Source: Aurifilum marmelostoma (Eukaryota > Ascomycota > Sordariomycetes > Diaporthales > Cryphonectriaceae). Taken from it: DNA of 64,000 bases. The stretch is from contig JAMXSV010000001.1 in the NCBI GenBank assembly GCA_027559495.1, positions 372,001 through 436,000 of the forward strand, written 5' to 3'. Positions 34,501-46,529 of the stretch are shown piece after piece. Numbering within the stretch: the stretch's first letter is position 1; every line of letters starts with the position of its first letter. The position numbers and the translations under genes are program-made. Under the pieces are notes generated by a model. The model did not search any database. It saw nothing but the letters and a program-made list of their open reading frames with translations, and was not told where the DNA came from.

Positions 34501-34713
34501 GGCGCCGGAGCGCGGGGCTCCAGCCAATTTGACCGAGGAATTCAAGCCTGAGGTGGTCGGGATGCCAAAGGGCGAGCGGAGGGTGGTGCTGCCACCCGAA
34601 AGAGGCTCATTGGGTGAGGTACTGGCACTGGCAGGGTTTGACAGCGACTGGCCGAGGCCACCCGGCTGTGCAAACTTGCCAATGGTCAAGTGCTCTGGTC
34701 TAGAAGTTGACAT
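31000..34713 (-). CDS. RRM and Pumilio-repeat RNA-binding protein (Jsn1/Puf2-like), two frame breaks
   Basis: The gene is intronless and spans 1238 codons. The start is MSTSRPEHLTIGKF at 34713. An RRM lies near residues 505-580 (SALWLGSIP, RYGPIHFTRVL, NCGFVNFE). PUF repeats follow from about 690 to 1010: SSDYLGNTVVQKLFEQC, HKNGTWAAQKII, DQYGNYVLQGCL, RFGSRGMRACLES, NHNAALLLTWFLD and SQCGATLIFKVI. The combination RRM plus six-repeat PUF matches fungal Jsn1/Puf1 and Puf2, which bind mRNAs of membrane-associated proteins. A long Gln tract (about residues 1030-1070) and a Gly/Met/Pro-rich tail with RGGR motifs end the protein. Two frame changes are present: an extra base at about 34514-34517 (codon 65) and a missing one at 32683-32688 (codon 676). 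They cancel in length, which favours sequencing errors. Confidence 0.9.
31520..31626 (-). repeat. Polyglutamine/asparagine-coding trinucleotide tract
   Basis: Mixed CAG/CAA codons (CTG and TTG on the plus strand) encode the Gln-rich region of the PUF protein. The mix of CAA and CAG suggests selection for the residue rather than pure slippage. Confidence 0.85.
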
Positions 34714-37700
34714 TATCGATTATAGCTGTCCGACCCTCATCAGATGTGCCTGTCTTTCTCTGTGTGTATGAAGCGTGTGTGTTTTCAAAGGTAGTAATAG
34801 CTCTTCACGAGGTGGAAGAGGATATTAGAAGGCTGTAGTATGTATGCCCCGCGGAGGGATGCAAAAGATCTTGTCGAGATGGGTCGGAAGTACGTTGATG
34901 CTGGTCGAGTCGAAAGGGTTTGTGAGGGGGAGTCGAGAGCTGTGTGGAGTATGGAGGGGGTGTCTCTGCAGATGGGTCGCCAGGGACTTGATCCCGATCG
35001 AGGTCACTGGCGACAAGAGACGAAGATGATCTCGATGGCTCGTCGCAGGCAGACGAGCGGCGGCGTGCTGCAATGCTGGCCCTCGACAAGAATCGGCCGA
35101 AAAGTGACCGCGACCAGGCGCGACGTCAAAAGAGGTGGTGAAGGTCACAGCACCGAAGGCGGTGGCCTCTGCAGCACCAGACCCACTTCACAGAAGTGCC
35201 AGAGGGGCGTGCTCTTGAGCGAGGGAATAATGGTGATGTCGAGTGGCCTCTCGAGGGGCGATCCGATCACCGGGACGAGCGAGGCAGAGGATTATTGTGT
35301 GGTGAAGGCGGTGTGGCGTACAGCAGAGACTGCTAACAGCAGTCGATTGGGGATGGACGCAGGCGGCGGCGAGTAGGTTGAAGGTGCTAAGAGGGTATGG
35401 TTGAGGAGGATGTCGAGAACAGAGCTAGGGACGAACCAGAAGTGGAACAGGAATACGGGCTCGTCGGCAGGTGTGTCGTCAGTGTGGACGTGCTGTGGTA
35501 GGCGCAGAGTAGGTTCCTTTTTTTTTTTCTTTCCCTGCCTTCTTCCTTCTCTCCTTCTCGACTCTCTATTTGCCGACCGTACCGTATGGTACTGTGCAAG
35601 GACGCAGTTGGTGGGTCGAATGGAAACTTGGCAGCGAATAAAGCTATTCTGCAGGGGAAAGGAGGGTCGTCTGTCCTGCTCTTGGCCCCGCGTGTCTCTC
35701 TCTTTCTCTCTTGTGTGTAATTATCGCCCTCGTGGCCCCATTCGTTCCTGTACTGGTGTATTTGCCCCGTAGACCTTGCTGAGGGATCTTACAGAGCGGC
35801 TGAGGTCGTCAAAGTGCGATTTGCAGGTGCGTGGCAAGCTTTCCCCGGGCAGATCAGATCAGATCAGACCAGATCGCGGCACGGACGAGACGATATCGCC
35901 ATGCGAAGGAGCGGACGAAGCAAGAAACTGAAGGGAATACGAACAAAAAAGAAAGAAAAGGTAAAGAAAAAGGGGGGGGGCAGAGAAGAGGCAAATGGAT
36001 CAATATACAGGCTTCATTAGACGCTCGCAGGTGAGGCCTGGAGAAAGAGGATAAGAAGAGAGGGGAGGAAATTTGTTCTTGTTTAGGGATGGGCGGGAGC
36101 TGATTACTCTGGACGATGTTGACGTTGGCCTAGAAGTCGAGCGAGGGTGGACGAGGGTGGAAGAAGTCGAAACGAGACCAGCTTCTTTTTTTGGGGCTGC
36201 TGGGCCTGGGGGGAGGGGGAGGGAGGGGGGGGGCATTGTTGGGTGAAGCTTAAGGGGACAAGACAGCAGCTGTGTGTTTGCCAGCGCGGTGGCGGCAACC
36301 CAGAGCCTAAATGGCTGGTGCTGATGGGGCTGATGGTGCTACTGAACCACTACACCCTAGCGGGTGCTGCTGGTGCTGGTTGGTCCTGTGCCGCTGTGCT
36401 ACCGTGTGCTGTACTGCGCTGTACTGCGCTGCGCTGCCCGTGACCGGCCCCGCCAGGGGAGGATGACTGACATCGAGGACAGGCATGGCATGCGGACCAG
36501 GAGCGAGGGAGGATGCGTGAAAAGGGGGGCTGGCTTGTCCCAGGTACCTCAAAGGTCCAGGGTGTTACGACTTGCGAGGCTCGTTCTGGACAAGACCGCG
36601 CGGACGGATGAAACACACTCTTCTCCTCTTTTTTGGTCTTCTGTACACGCTACTATACATCAAAGGGCTGGACCCAGGCGGAAGGATGACCTGTCAAAAA
36701 CTTTGGTGTCTGATACTGATTGGCGGCTGTGCAGCCAGACGCTGGATGTCCTTCAATCTATCTCCAACAGTGGGTCTCTGAGCCTACGGCATAGACTCCG
36801 TTGTACAAGTATGTGCGTACAGTAAACATAGCACTGCTACCCCTGTAACGTAGTAGTAGCCACAGCAGTGTTCTATAGTACTACGTACAATGTTGTGAGG
36901 TGTAGGTACCGCCGTGAATACTCAACACAGTAGCTAGCTGACAGGACAGGATACAGTACCGCATGGTAACCCGGATGTAGAGTACGCAAGGCTCTTGAGA
37001 TCGCAGGTTTCTTGTGCGTGAAAAATCAAGAGATTTAGCATTAAGGTGACCTCATTCCTCCATGAATCTGGTGTAGACCGAGGTGGTGCGAGGAGATCCC
37101 CACAGGATATGACTCCAAGGAGGAATGGTTGTGTTTGACGTTCCGAAGCTTCACTTGCTATCCCCTCAGAGGGCCTACCTAGTACATCGTATTCAGGGAT
37201 AACATGCACAAGCGAAAGGCCGATTGAGACTCGTCAGAGTGTATTAATACAGTCGCGAGGTCGAAGGTTAAGTCAACCTACCTGTTGAAGCATCTTTCTT
37301 CTTTTTCTCGTTTGTTAGGGCCGAGGAGACGATGACGGTGCCACCGTATCTATCTACCTTGGGATCTGATACCTTCTTCTGTCCTCTTGCATAGGCAAGA
37401 GAGCTGCTACCGCAGTATCATGTATTATGCAGCCCTTGCTCCCCGTACACTTTTGTGGAGGACCCCCGATTCTAATTTTGAACCGTCGAGACGACGCTTG
37501 ACGAACGGTACAGGACGAGTTGTGAATGGGGCCGATCGTCTGATCGCATGAGCTCGGCGGGCTATCTGGATTCAGGGGCCGCCCGAGGTGCGCCGCCGGG
37601 GTCGAGCAAGAGAGCTCTCCTGCTCAGCCCTGTACCGCCTCTACAACCATGTACTACCAAGAGTTACTTTATTGCTTCTGCTCGGGCTGTACCTCCGGCT

Positions 37701-40612
37701 GTCGAGAGCCTATTGACGTTGTTATGCCTTGAACAAGGGTGGAGTAACCTCGCGGCGCGAACATCCGCACGAGTCACGACTGTGCATTTCGATCCCTTTC
37801 CGAGTCTGAGTTGGTCGAAAGCACAATACTGTACATGGTAATATAGCACTCTCATGTATGGAGAAAGGAAGAAAAGAAGAATGGAAATGGACCAGAACGG
37901 ATGACGGCAGGGGGGGGCCGGCTGGAAATGGCAGCTGGAAATGGGACCTCGCCTTGGTAGCCTGTACTGCTTCTACCCTTTGCCTGTCAGCCAACGACCA
38001 GACATATATATGAAGAATCAGACCGTTGACCGGCTCGAGGTGTCTTCAAGCCCTGCTGTAGTAAAAAAATCCTCACTCACTGCCAATGCCCAGTGGTTGT
38101 ACAGATGACGAATTGTGGCGCAGACAATAAGACAACGTTAGAATCTGGCGGAAAGGAATGATAAGTACCAACACACGGAAATGTACTTGCTCATGTACAA
38201 AGAAAGAAAGAAAAAGAAGAAAGGCAAAATACCCTGGTTCCTTTTGATACGACCTCATGCAGGGACAAGCTGCAGGCTCTCTGCGTCGGGAGCCAATCAC
38301 CCCTCCAAGGGCCGTGTTGGAGCTGATCTGAAACGACGGCCTGGCACCTTTTCAACTGACAACCACCACATACATCCCCCCCCCCCCCTCCCCTCTAAAA
38401 CAAAAAAGCGCCCCCCCCCCCCTTTTTGGGGAAGAAGCTCTGAAAGGGGAGATGCGTGCCCATTGGCTCTGAATGCTCTCGCCCTGAATATGAATTTTTT
38501 TTGTATTTATTTCCCAGCCCAGCCCTAGGAGTGAACACTCAATCTACTGTGTACAGCACACATCATCCAGTCGGGAGCGCCACTCCGAATTTGCTACTTC
38601 GTGCTGCTACTTGCATATACGCCGTATACTGTAATTATCGGGTATGTCAATTACATCGAGGCACACTCTTGCTTCGATTGCTTTTCGGATCGTGCCATGA
38701 CGTCCGCGCGGCTGATCACAGCCACACACCCCGGGGGCCATATGGCATGACTGGGCAGTCGGTATACCTTCAGACCAAACACGAGACCGGCCAACTCTGT
38801 CTTCTTTTCTCGCCCATCACAACGAGCTTTTGCAGGGCTCAACCCTTCACGGCCCGCGCCGTGCATGAACCCTCCACCCATGAGGCCGTCATCGTATCGC
38901 ACGCTTGCTGCGGTCTGTTGAAGTATTCGTAGTATTTTTCCGAAGGGGGCTTGAACTATACTTGTGCGCCAAATCCACAATCGCTATATATCAGACGAGC
39001 CACGACTATGCCTTGTGAGGCACTCTATTTTTATCCCCGCCCCTATTTGAAGAACCCCCTCCCCCCCCTTCTCCAGGATGTGTGTGGCAGACCACACGTA
39101 CTAGTCGATCTTGTGCAGATTCAGCAGGAGGACTGGAATTTCTGTCAGCAATGGTGAGTGTTTGCTCGAAGAGCAAATGGGGGCAAAGCAAGGAGAAGTA
39201 GATGAAATTACAATAAGATTTGGGTACGAGACAAGCAGGAGCAGACTATAATTCTAGAACTTCTTCACATGCTTCTGTACCCAAACCCGAGCATGCCACC
39301 ACAGATGAGTACTCCGTGCTGTCATAGTGATCACAACTTGAAAGAGAGAAGAAGGAGGGGTTGGGGGGAGGGGCCGGAAAAAACACGTTGCGTACTGATG
39401 TCAGATGCAGTCATCACCTCGACCCGGATGCTTCGGTTAATTCAAGCTTACTCGGCAAGGACTGTATATGTTTATACTCAGCGGGCCCCACGGGTACAAC
39501 GTTTTGCTCCCTGGGTAGCACATATTGTGTTGGCTTTTTGGACGGACAGGTTGCGCAAATAATTAAGACCCATTTCTGAGTTGCCAGTCGTGTTCAGTTC
39601 CAGTACAATCATCTTCTTCTTCCGTCTTTCGCTCTCGACAGCCTCATCACCTGTATCTTTGAGATTGAAAATTTCCACACAATTGAGCATGAGAGTCAAG
39701 ATGACCGCAGCCTGATGCCATATACTGCAAATATTGCAACGTTGCAAGATTGGTTGGAAAACTCATTGGTGAAGGAATAAGTCATGAGAATTGATGAATA
39801 TGGCAGTCAAAGGTAGAAAGACTCGAATTTTTATCAAACAAAGAAAGATGAAGAACAAAAAAAGAAAATCAAAAAATTAGAATAAGAATAGAAAGAAAAG
39901 AAGAAGAAAAAAAAGGTCCCCTAACCGACGACGATGATGGCGCTGACTGCTTGTTCGGGGAGCGACAGGCAGGGGTTGGCCTCCCAAATTAAGCGTGGCT
40001 CCACTGCCGGTCGACGATCCGTCAGCCGGGGACTCTCCAGACCTTCAACCACGGGCTTCTGCCGACTTGCAGGATAATTCAACCTTCTGGGTAAAATGGT
40101 CCGAGAACCTGGATTTGTTTCAGTGCTCGAAAGGGGAACCACTTTGGTCTGGGCTTGAGGAGATGGGTGTGTATGTCGAGAGGAGTCTTGCGCCATCCAC
40201 TGTTGATATCCCCTCCCCCTCTCTTCTCTCCCCCCCTTGACGGCTGCCCTGCAAGGCTGACGACGACTTCACCACATCTGTCGACTAGCGGCGTCAGTGT
40301 CCCGTTCCACTCCCCCCTGGATCTGAGCCTCAGCCCTACAACGAGCCACCACACGACGCCGCCGCCGCCCTCTGCCTCCATTTTGCTACTGCCACCATAG
40401 TACTACCACAACACCGTCGAAGCCTCTGCAACAGTTGCTTACGTACTCCCGGTTCTTCCCTACGAGGACTGGTTCATCGACCGAGCCGTCAGCCTTGCTT
40501 GCCACTCGACCCGACTAATTCGCTGCTGTCCCTCCTCGTCGTCGTCCTGCTGCTGCTGACTGGCGTCACATTCCCCGACACTCTCCTCTCCTGGCAGAAC
40601 CTCGAGGATGCC
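34714..40612. other. 5.9 kb gene-free divergent region
   Basis: No supported gene is seen. The first 700 bp should be the PUF leader; a 178-codon plus-strand frame at 34840-35376 is antisense to it and looks non-coding. Structure includes four AGATC units (about 35851-35871), two copies of GCTGTACTGC (36409-36428), C10 runs near 38380 and 38412, and an AT-rich stretch 39770-39915. Confidence 0.5.
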
Positions 40613-41931
40613 ATGGCTCTAGGCGCAAAAGCCCCGGCCAGGCAAACGGTCATCATTGTCGCCGCGCTTGTGACATTCGTCTGGTTCCTCGCCTTGTACA
40701 CGAGAACCGACTCCCTTACCGCCACTCCTGTAAGTCGATTCTCTTTCTCTCTCCCCCCTCTCTCGGTCGCTCTGACGGCACCCATCCCTGGCCAGCCCAG
40801 CATACAACCCTCTCTGGAAGTTGCCAAGCTCATCATAGTTTTTCCTCCCCCCTACAGACACATGCGGCGGCGGCGGCGGGGGGCGATGATGCCCTCGACA
40901 TATTAGAGCTCGACCCGGCCGTGGTAGCACCGACATACACGCCAAAGCCCACCGAGCCAGCCAACCCATACATCACCGAGGGCCAGCTCAACCCCTCTGG
41001 CCGCGCCCTCGATGGCCCCCTCTCCCCACCAGCCGACGACCCATGGCGCACGCTCATCCTCTACGCCTACTCGGACACGCCCGAATCACGCGATAACCTC
41101 CGATACTTCCTCCGCCACGGCCTCCACTCGGCAGCCGACTTCATCTTCATCATGAACGGCGTCGACAACGAGACGGCCGCCTCGCTCCAGATCCCAGAAG
41201 GCGCCTCCAACATCCGCACCGTGCTGCGCCCGGCCACGTGCTTCGACCTGGGCGCCTACGGCGAGGTCCTGCGCGGGAGGGAGCAGTGGACAAGCTCGGG
41301 CTGGGGCGCGGAGCGCATCCCGCTCTGGAGGCGGTACAAGCGCTTCATCATGCTCAACTCGAGCGTCCGGGGCCCCTTCCTCCCGCGCTGGGGCCAGGGC
41401 GCCTGCTGGACCGACCTGTTTGTCCAGCGCGTCACCATCGACACCAAGCTCGTGGGGCTGACGGCCAACTGCTGGCCCTTCTTCCACGTCCAGGCCGACG
41501 TGTGGGCCACGGACTTTGTCGGCATGGAGCTGCTCATCAACCCGCCCCCGCCCGCCCCCAACTCCACCGTCGACGACTTTGCCGACTGGCACGCCCCCGT
41601 CGGCCTCGCCGACTGCTACCCGGACCTGAGCCGCGCCGTGCACGCCGAGCTGGGCGCCACGCGCGTCATACTCGACGCCGGCCACAAGGTCGACCTCATG
41701 ATGAGTGCCTTCCACGGCATCGCCAACTACAGTACCGTGTGTGACCCCCAGGAGCACTCGGACCTCCTGTACAAGGATAAATACTTTGGCACCAACGTGC
41801 ACCCGTACGAGACGGTCTTTATCAAGACGAACCGCGATCTGGACCGGACTCTGCTCGACAGGCTGACCGAGTGGCACTGGCAGAGCGCCTGGAGGAGTTG
41901 GGATGCCTGTGGGGCCTTTTCGAGATGGTGA
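40613..41931 (+). CDS. Type II membrane glycosyltransferase-like protein (RgpF-like)
   Basis: Two exons, 40613-40729 and 40858-41931, give 396 residues. The start MALGAKAPARQ is directly followed by a single hydrophobic anchor (TVIIVAALVTFVWFLALY), so a Golgi type II topology is likely. The lumenal part has LILYAYSDTPESRDNLRYFL, FIFIMNG, RPATCFDLGAYGEVL, YKRFIMLNSSVRGPFLP, then CWTDLF and a DVWATDFVGMELL block. The arrangement, with a conserved D-x-G-x-Y and LNxSxxGP, recalls rhamnan synthesis protein F and related GT-A-like domains (inference). Fungal relatives are mostly unannotated. The substrate is unknown. The intron has a GTAAGT donor and CTACAG acceptor, and the two halves join in phase (TATP then THAAAAAGG). 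It ends in AFSRW. Confidence 0.72.
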
Positions 41932-42471
41932 AGAGAACACCAAAGAAGAAAAAGACATGCGGCTGATCTTGTCCGTGTATATATTTATATATGATCAGGC
42001 GGCGTGCGCTGTTACTATCTCGGGCTGTATCAACGCCATTATTAGACTGTTGCGTCACGAAGCCTGGGTCGTGATTGCAAATAACTTGAAAGATTTTTTT
42101 CTTTTTGAATATATCCTTATAATGTATAGCTTCGTGTCTTTTTTTCGAGATGAGCATGGCCGATTGAAGTGATAGATGCCTAGTATTTGAAAACCGAGTC
42201 CATTTTTGTGGTGGACGGCCCTACGACTGATAATATACAACTTGCATATTCCCGCCTCCTAATGACATTGATGTCCCATCCTTGGGGACACTCGAGTTTT
42301 TGGGCTGGGTCTGATATTTGTTCTTTTTGAACTTGTGTTTTTATGTCATTAGAAAAGTGCACAGTTATGCTTTTCTCTCGCTCTCTCGCACCCGCTCATG
42401 AAAAGCCCATGAGACCATTGAAACTCAGAGCAAGCATCATGCCACTCTAGACTCACCCTGGCTTATACGAC
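41932..42471. other. Convergent intergenic region
   Basis: AT-rich 3' UTR region of the glycosyltransferase-like gene and HTD2, with T-runs near 42097 and 42139. No gene seen. Confidence 0.6.
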
Positions 42472-43662
42472 TCACTCAAGAATGGCCGTGCCTTTGACAC
42501 AAAGCCCGCCTGTTGGCCCAACAATCCAGACATCCCAGTTCTGGCCCTTGCCCTCCCTCACGCAGACCTTCATCTCCTCATTGACATACACAGGCGCCAA
42601 GTTCCGGTAGTCGAGGGTCTTGACACGAAGTGCACCTTTGGCGTGAGACTTGACCGCACTCCCAAGGGCAGAAAACATGAGTGTCAGGAGCAGCGGCCCG
42701 TGGACGAGCAAGTCTCTGTAGCCTTCCACCTCGCGGCAGTGCTGGCGGTCCAGGTGGATGGCGTGGGCGTTAAAGGTGAGCGCGCTGAAGCGGAAGAGCA
42801 GTGATGGCGTGGGAGTGAGCGTGAGGATATATGTTGGCTCGTAGGCGGGTGCTGAGAGGCGGTCAGTTTGCGTCTCCAGCCCAGGGAAATAGAGAGGGGG
42901 GAGTGACGGGACAATGTGGCTTAGTGAGAACTGACCTCTTAATGCCCTCCTATGGGGCTCTTCAACATCCTTCCTGGCCTCATCCGCCGTCTTGGGCGTC
43001 ATGAAGCACAGCGTCCTCGTCTCCTCGATCGCCGGCTCGACCATCACACACTCCGCACCGGGGCTCCCATCAATCCGTTGCTGCTGCTGCCTCATCTTGT
43101 GCGCCACCTTCCTCCATCCATACTGCCTCACGACGTCGACAAGGATCTTCTCGCCCGAGCCCGGCATCCTGCCCGTCTCCGCATCCCGGCTGGGAGGGAC
43201 GCCCTTTATCCTGACATCCCTGATGCTTTCGAGACACCCGGCCACGGAGCCGTCCAGGACGAGGTCCTTGTCCCAACCCCTGTAGAACGTCACGCTGCCG
43301 CCTGCCCAGACGCGACGGGTGAAGGGCGAGCCGGGAGAATGGTCTGTGTCGGTCCCATCGGGAAGGAGGGAGGCCGTGGGGTGTGCAGGCGGGAAGTAGA
43401 CGAGATGGTAGCCCTGGGGAAGCAGAGACGAGGACGGGTGAGGAGGGTCCGGGTAGTGGTCAATGGAGGCTCCAAAGAGGGCAGTAGATAGCAAGTTGGC
43501 GTTGGTCGGTGTGAGGTAGTCGGTGTGGATCCTCGGGGGGCGGCTCATGAGCTCGTATTTGATGTTGGCAAAGGTGGCTGGCTTGGTGGTGATTGCTCTC
43601 CTCCCCTCAGAGGAGGCCAGGTGTTGGCACCATGCTGGGCGCAGTGAGACGTGTGGTCTCAT
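42472..43662 (-). CDS. HTD2: Mitochondrial 3-hydroxyacyl-thioester dehydratase (Htd2-type)
   Basis: The frame is open throughout, but two exons are more likely: 43662-42936 and 42851-42472, giving 368 residues. The presumed 84-nt intron (GTCAGT to CTCTCAG) contains no stop and is a multiple of three. Removing it yields RRALRAPAYEPTYILTLTPTP, closer to relatives. The N-terminus (MRPHVSLRPAWCQHLASSEGRR) looks like a mitochondrial presequence. The hydratase-type hot-dog region carries RFSALTFNAHAIHLD and GYRDLLVHGPLLLTLM, with the conserved Asn-His and Gly-Pro. In yeast Htd2 performs the dehydration step of mitochondrial type II fatty acid synthesis, which feeds lipoic acid. The protein could also be annotated as a mesaconyl-C4-CoA hydratase-like or FAS1-DH1-like protein. 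Confidence 0.85.
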   Translation of the reverse strand: MRPHVSLRPAWCQHLASSEGRRAITTKPATFANIKYELMSRPPRIHTDYLTPTNANLLSTALFGASIDHYPDPPHPSSSLLPQGYHLVYFPPAHPTASLLPDGTDTDHSPGSPFTRRVWAGGSVTFYRGWDKDLVLDGSVAGCLESIRDVRIKGVPPSRDAETGRMPGSGEKILVDVVRQYGWRKVAHKMRQQQQRIDGSPGAECVMVEPAIEETRTLCFMTPKTADEARKDVEEPHRRALRGQFSLSHIVPSLPPLYFPGLETQTDRLSAPAYEPTYILTLTPTPSLLFRFSALTFNAHAIHLDRQHCREVEGYRDLLVHGPLLLTLMFSALGSAVKSHAKGALRVKTLDYRNLAPVYVNEEMKVCVREGKGQNWDVWIVGPTGGLCVKGTAILE

Positions 43663-44658
43663 CCTGGCATGGTGTGCGTTTTGTGTGCTGGTGTTGATGT
43701 TATGGTGTGAGTGAGTGGGTGGGTGTTGCCTATTACTTGCTGTAATGAGCTAAGGGCGGGAGGAGGGAAGGAGGTGTAATATTCAGGCAAGGTACCGACT
43801 TCCACAACCTCGAGATCACAGTCATCCAATATTCCAGTATACTGTACACTGACCAGCGTTAGCTTAAGCTGTCCTACATAAGTGATGTATTGCACTGTTA
43901 GTCAATCCTGACGGTCCTGTCCAGGGCGGGCCCATTTCTTGTAGCGGGCTCTTTACAATGTTTTGAGCATGGTACCCATTCTTTCTTCTATCAATTCTCG
44001 ATTTCTAACTATATAAAAACAGGAATACATATTGAGCAGAATATATATAGCAATGCAGGAAAATAGCACTGGAGGATTCTTGTGCAAGCCTTTGCATCCT
44101 CACTCGAAATTCTGCCATCCACGTCTCTGTACACAGAATGAGAGCCAGTGGCCCCACCCTTCCGCAACCCCCCTGCCCCGATGGTTGATTTATATGCCTC
44201 GATCTCCTCTGGTGTGTCCATTGCAGGGGCCTCCTCAGCGCTAAACTAAGGCCTCAGAGGAGAATGACGAGTGTCGCAGGATCCCGCCATACAGGGGCTG
44301 GGTCAGCCACAGCCAATCAGAAATCTCAATTCGCCTGAGATCCCCAGGGTCCTCCCCAGAGCTCCCCTTCAGCGTCCACTGCCCATGGACAGCTAACCTC
44401 CCACTTTTTGCCTTCCAAGCTCCAGGGCGTTCCGGCATATCTGGCTGACAAGCTAACTAACTGACACGCACGTCAGGCCCGCGCGAAATCCTCCAAGCAG
44501 CGGTCAGAGCTTCTGCTATCTTTTTTCCCATCCTCCCTCCCATCCGCCCTTTTTTTTTTTTTTTTTCGTGTCTCCCCTCCTCTTTTCTCTTTCCACACAC
44601 ACGGATACACACAAAATCTGGTCTCCTGATAGCTTCGAGGCAACACAGTGTCGCCAAA
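43663..44658. other. Divergent promoter region HTD2 / sphingolipid methyltransferase
   Basis: About 1 kb between opposed starts. A T18 run lies at 44549-44566 just before the methyltransferase leader. No gene seen. Confidence 0.55.
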
Positions 44659-46529
44659 ATGTCGAAGCCTCAGAGCACCAACGGCAGCGAGTCCGAGTTC
44701 GAGTTTATCGAGACTCCCAAGGCTCCCACCCCTTCCTTCGAGAAGTTTGAGGAGTGTGGCGTGCGGACCACCTCGGTATGAACATATCCACCATGATACC
44801 GTGATCTTTGCACCTGCTGTCCGCCTGCAGCTCGAGCTTCAGGCCATCTTTCCCTCTGGCCAGCAGGAGACCCCTCTGCTAACCTCACCCCGCCCTCCAT
44901 CTAGTACCCCGCCATCAAGAATGCTCCCCTGCCGGCGGATGGCCCCGGAAGCGAGAGCTTCTCGCTCATCGCCCTAGGCCTCGCCCTGGTCGTGCCTCCC
45001 TACTGGCTTGCCTGGAAGATTGGCGGCGGCACCAAGACGGCCATCTTCTTCGCCCTCTTGACCTCGGCCCCTATCCTCGCTGGCTTCTGGCTCACCGTCT
45101 CTGCCATCAGCCCCCGCAAGAACGAGAAGGCCAGATTTCCTGGTCGCCCTGTCGAGCACTACCTCACCTTCAAGAAGCCCGAGGACAAGGCCAAGTACCA
45201 TGGCAAGAACAAGATCCCCATGGAGACCTTCCACGAGATGTACTTTGACGGTGATGTCGATTTCAACGGCGACTGTCTCGAGGTCATGGAGTACAGACAT
45301 GACTGGGCCAACTTCCGCTTCACCATCGGTCTGATCAAGCACTTCTTCTTCGGCTTCATCCCCGAGGCTCTTATGCACACGAGGTCCCAAGGTAAGCCGA
45401 GGCCCGAGATCGTGTATTTTTCAATCTGCATCTTTTTGTTTCCTATCGACGCTGACTGACAAATCCCCCCCCCCCCCAAAACAGATGAGGAGCAGGTTCG
45501 TGACCACTACGACCGCGGTGATGATTTTTACGCCTGGTTCCTCGGCCCTCGCATGATCTACACTTCCGGCATCATCGCGGACATCAACAAGGAGGAGACC
45601 CTCGAGGAGCTTCAGGACAACAAGCTGGCCATCGTGTGCGAGAAGATCGGTCTCAAGCCCGGCGAGAAGCTCCTGGACATCGGCTGTGGCTGGGGCACTC
45701 TCGCCCGCTTTGCCAGCGTCAACTACGGCGCCAAGGCCACCGGTGTCACCCTCGGCCGCAACCAGACTGCCTGGGGTAACAATGCTCTCCGCAAGGTCGG
45801 CGTCCCCGAGGAACAGAGCAACATCCTGTGCATGGACTACAGAGACATCCCCGTTCCCGAGGGTGGCTACAGCAAGATCACCTGTCTCGAGATGGCCGAG
45901 CACGTCGGTGTCCGTCACTTCCACAAGTTCCTGACCCAAGTCTACGACATGCTGGACGACGACGGCGTCTTCTTCCTCCAGATTGCCGGTCTGCGCAAGC
46001 CCTGGCAGTACGAGGATCTCATCTGGGGCCTGTTCATGAACAAGTACATCTTCCCCGGTGCCGACGCCTCTACTCCCCTGGGCTGGTTTGTCGACAAGCT
46101 TGAGGGCGCTGGTTTCGAGATCAAGCACATCGACACCATTGGTGTGCACTACTCGGCCACTCTCTGGCGGTGGTACAGAAACTGGATGGCCAACCAGGAC
46201 AAGGTCGTGGCCAAGTATGGCAAGAGATGGTTCCGCGTATGTTTCCTCTTCCCCTGGTACACTCATCTAGCGAATATAGTATCAACAGCTCACTGACACC
46301 CGAGACACAGATCTGGGAGTACTTCCTTGCCTATTCTACCATCATCTCCCGCCAGGGTGGCGCCACCTGCTACCAGATCACACTGGTCAAGAACATCAAC
46401 TCGACCCACCGTGTCGAGGGCATTGACAACCACTTTGGCCTGTCCGGTGCGCTGTCCCATGCCAAGTTTGACCTCAGGTCCTGGCAGGAGGCCAACGCTT
46501 CTCTGTTCCCCTCTATCCCTACCCAGTAG
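44659..46529 (+). CDS. MTS1: Sphingolipid C9-methyltransferase
   Basis: Four exons, 44659-44775, 44905-45391, 45485-46236 and 46311-46529, encode 524 residues; the phases fit exactly. The start context is CCAAAATG. After an acidic N-terminus (MSKPQSTNGSESEFEF) come two membrane segments, FSLIALGLALVVPPYWLAW and TAIFFALLTSAPILAGFWLT. A cyclopropane-fatty-acid-synthase-type methyltransferase domain follows: DEEQVRDHYDRGDDFYAWFLG, SAM motif LLDIGCGWGTLARF near residue 265, KITCLEMAEHVGVRHF, and WRWYRNW. These features match the fungal enzyme that adds the C9 methyl to the sphingoid base of glucosylceramide, at the ER. Loss in fungi impairs growth, polarity and virulence (family knowledge). The protein appears full length. 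Confidence 0.95.

Noticed and set aside
34840..35376. 178-codon plus-strand frame antisense to the PUF leader
   Set aside because: Arg/Gly/Ser-biased, no domain, no intron signals.
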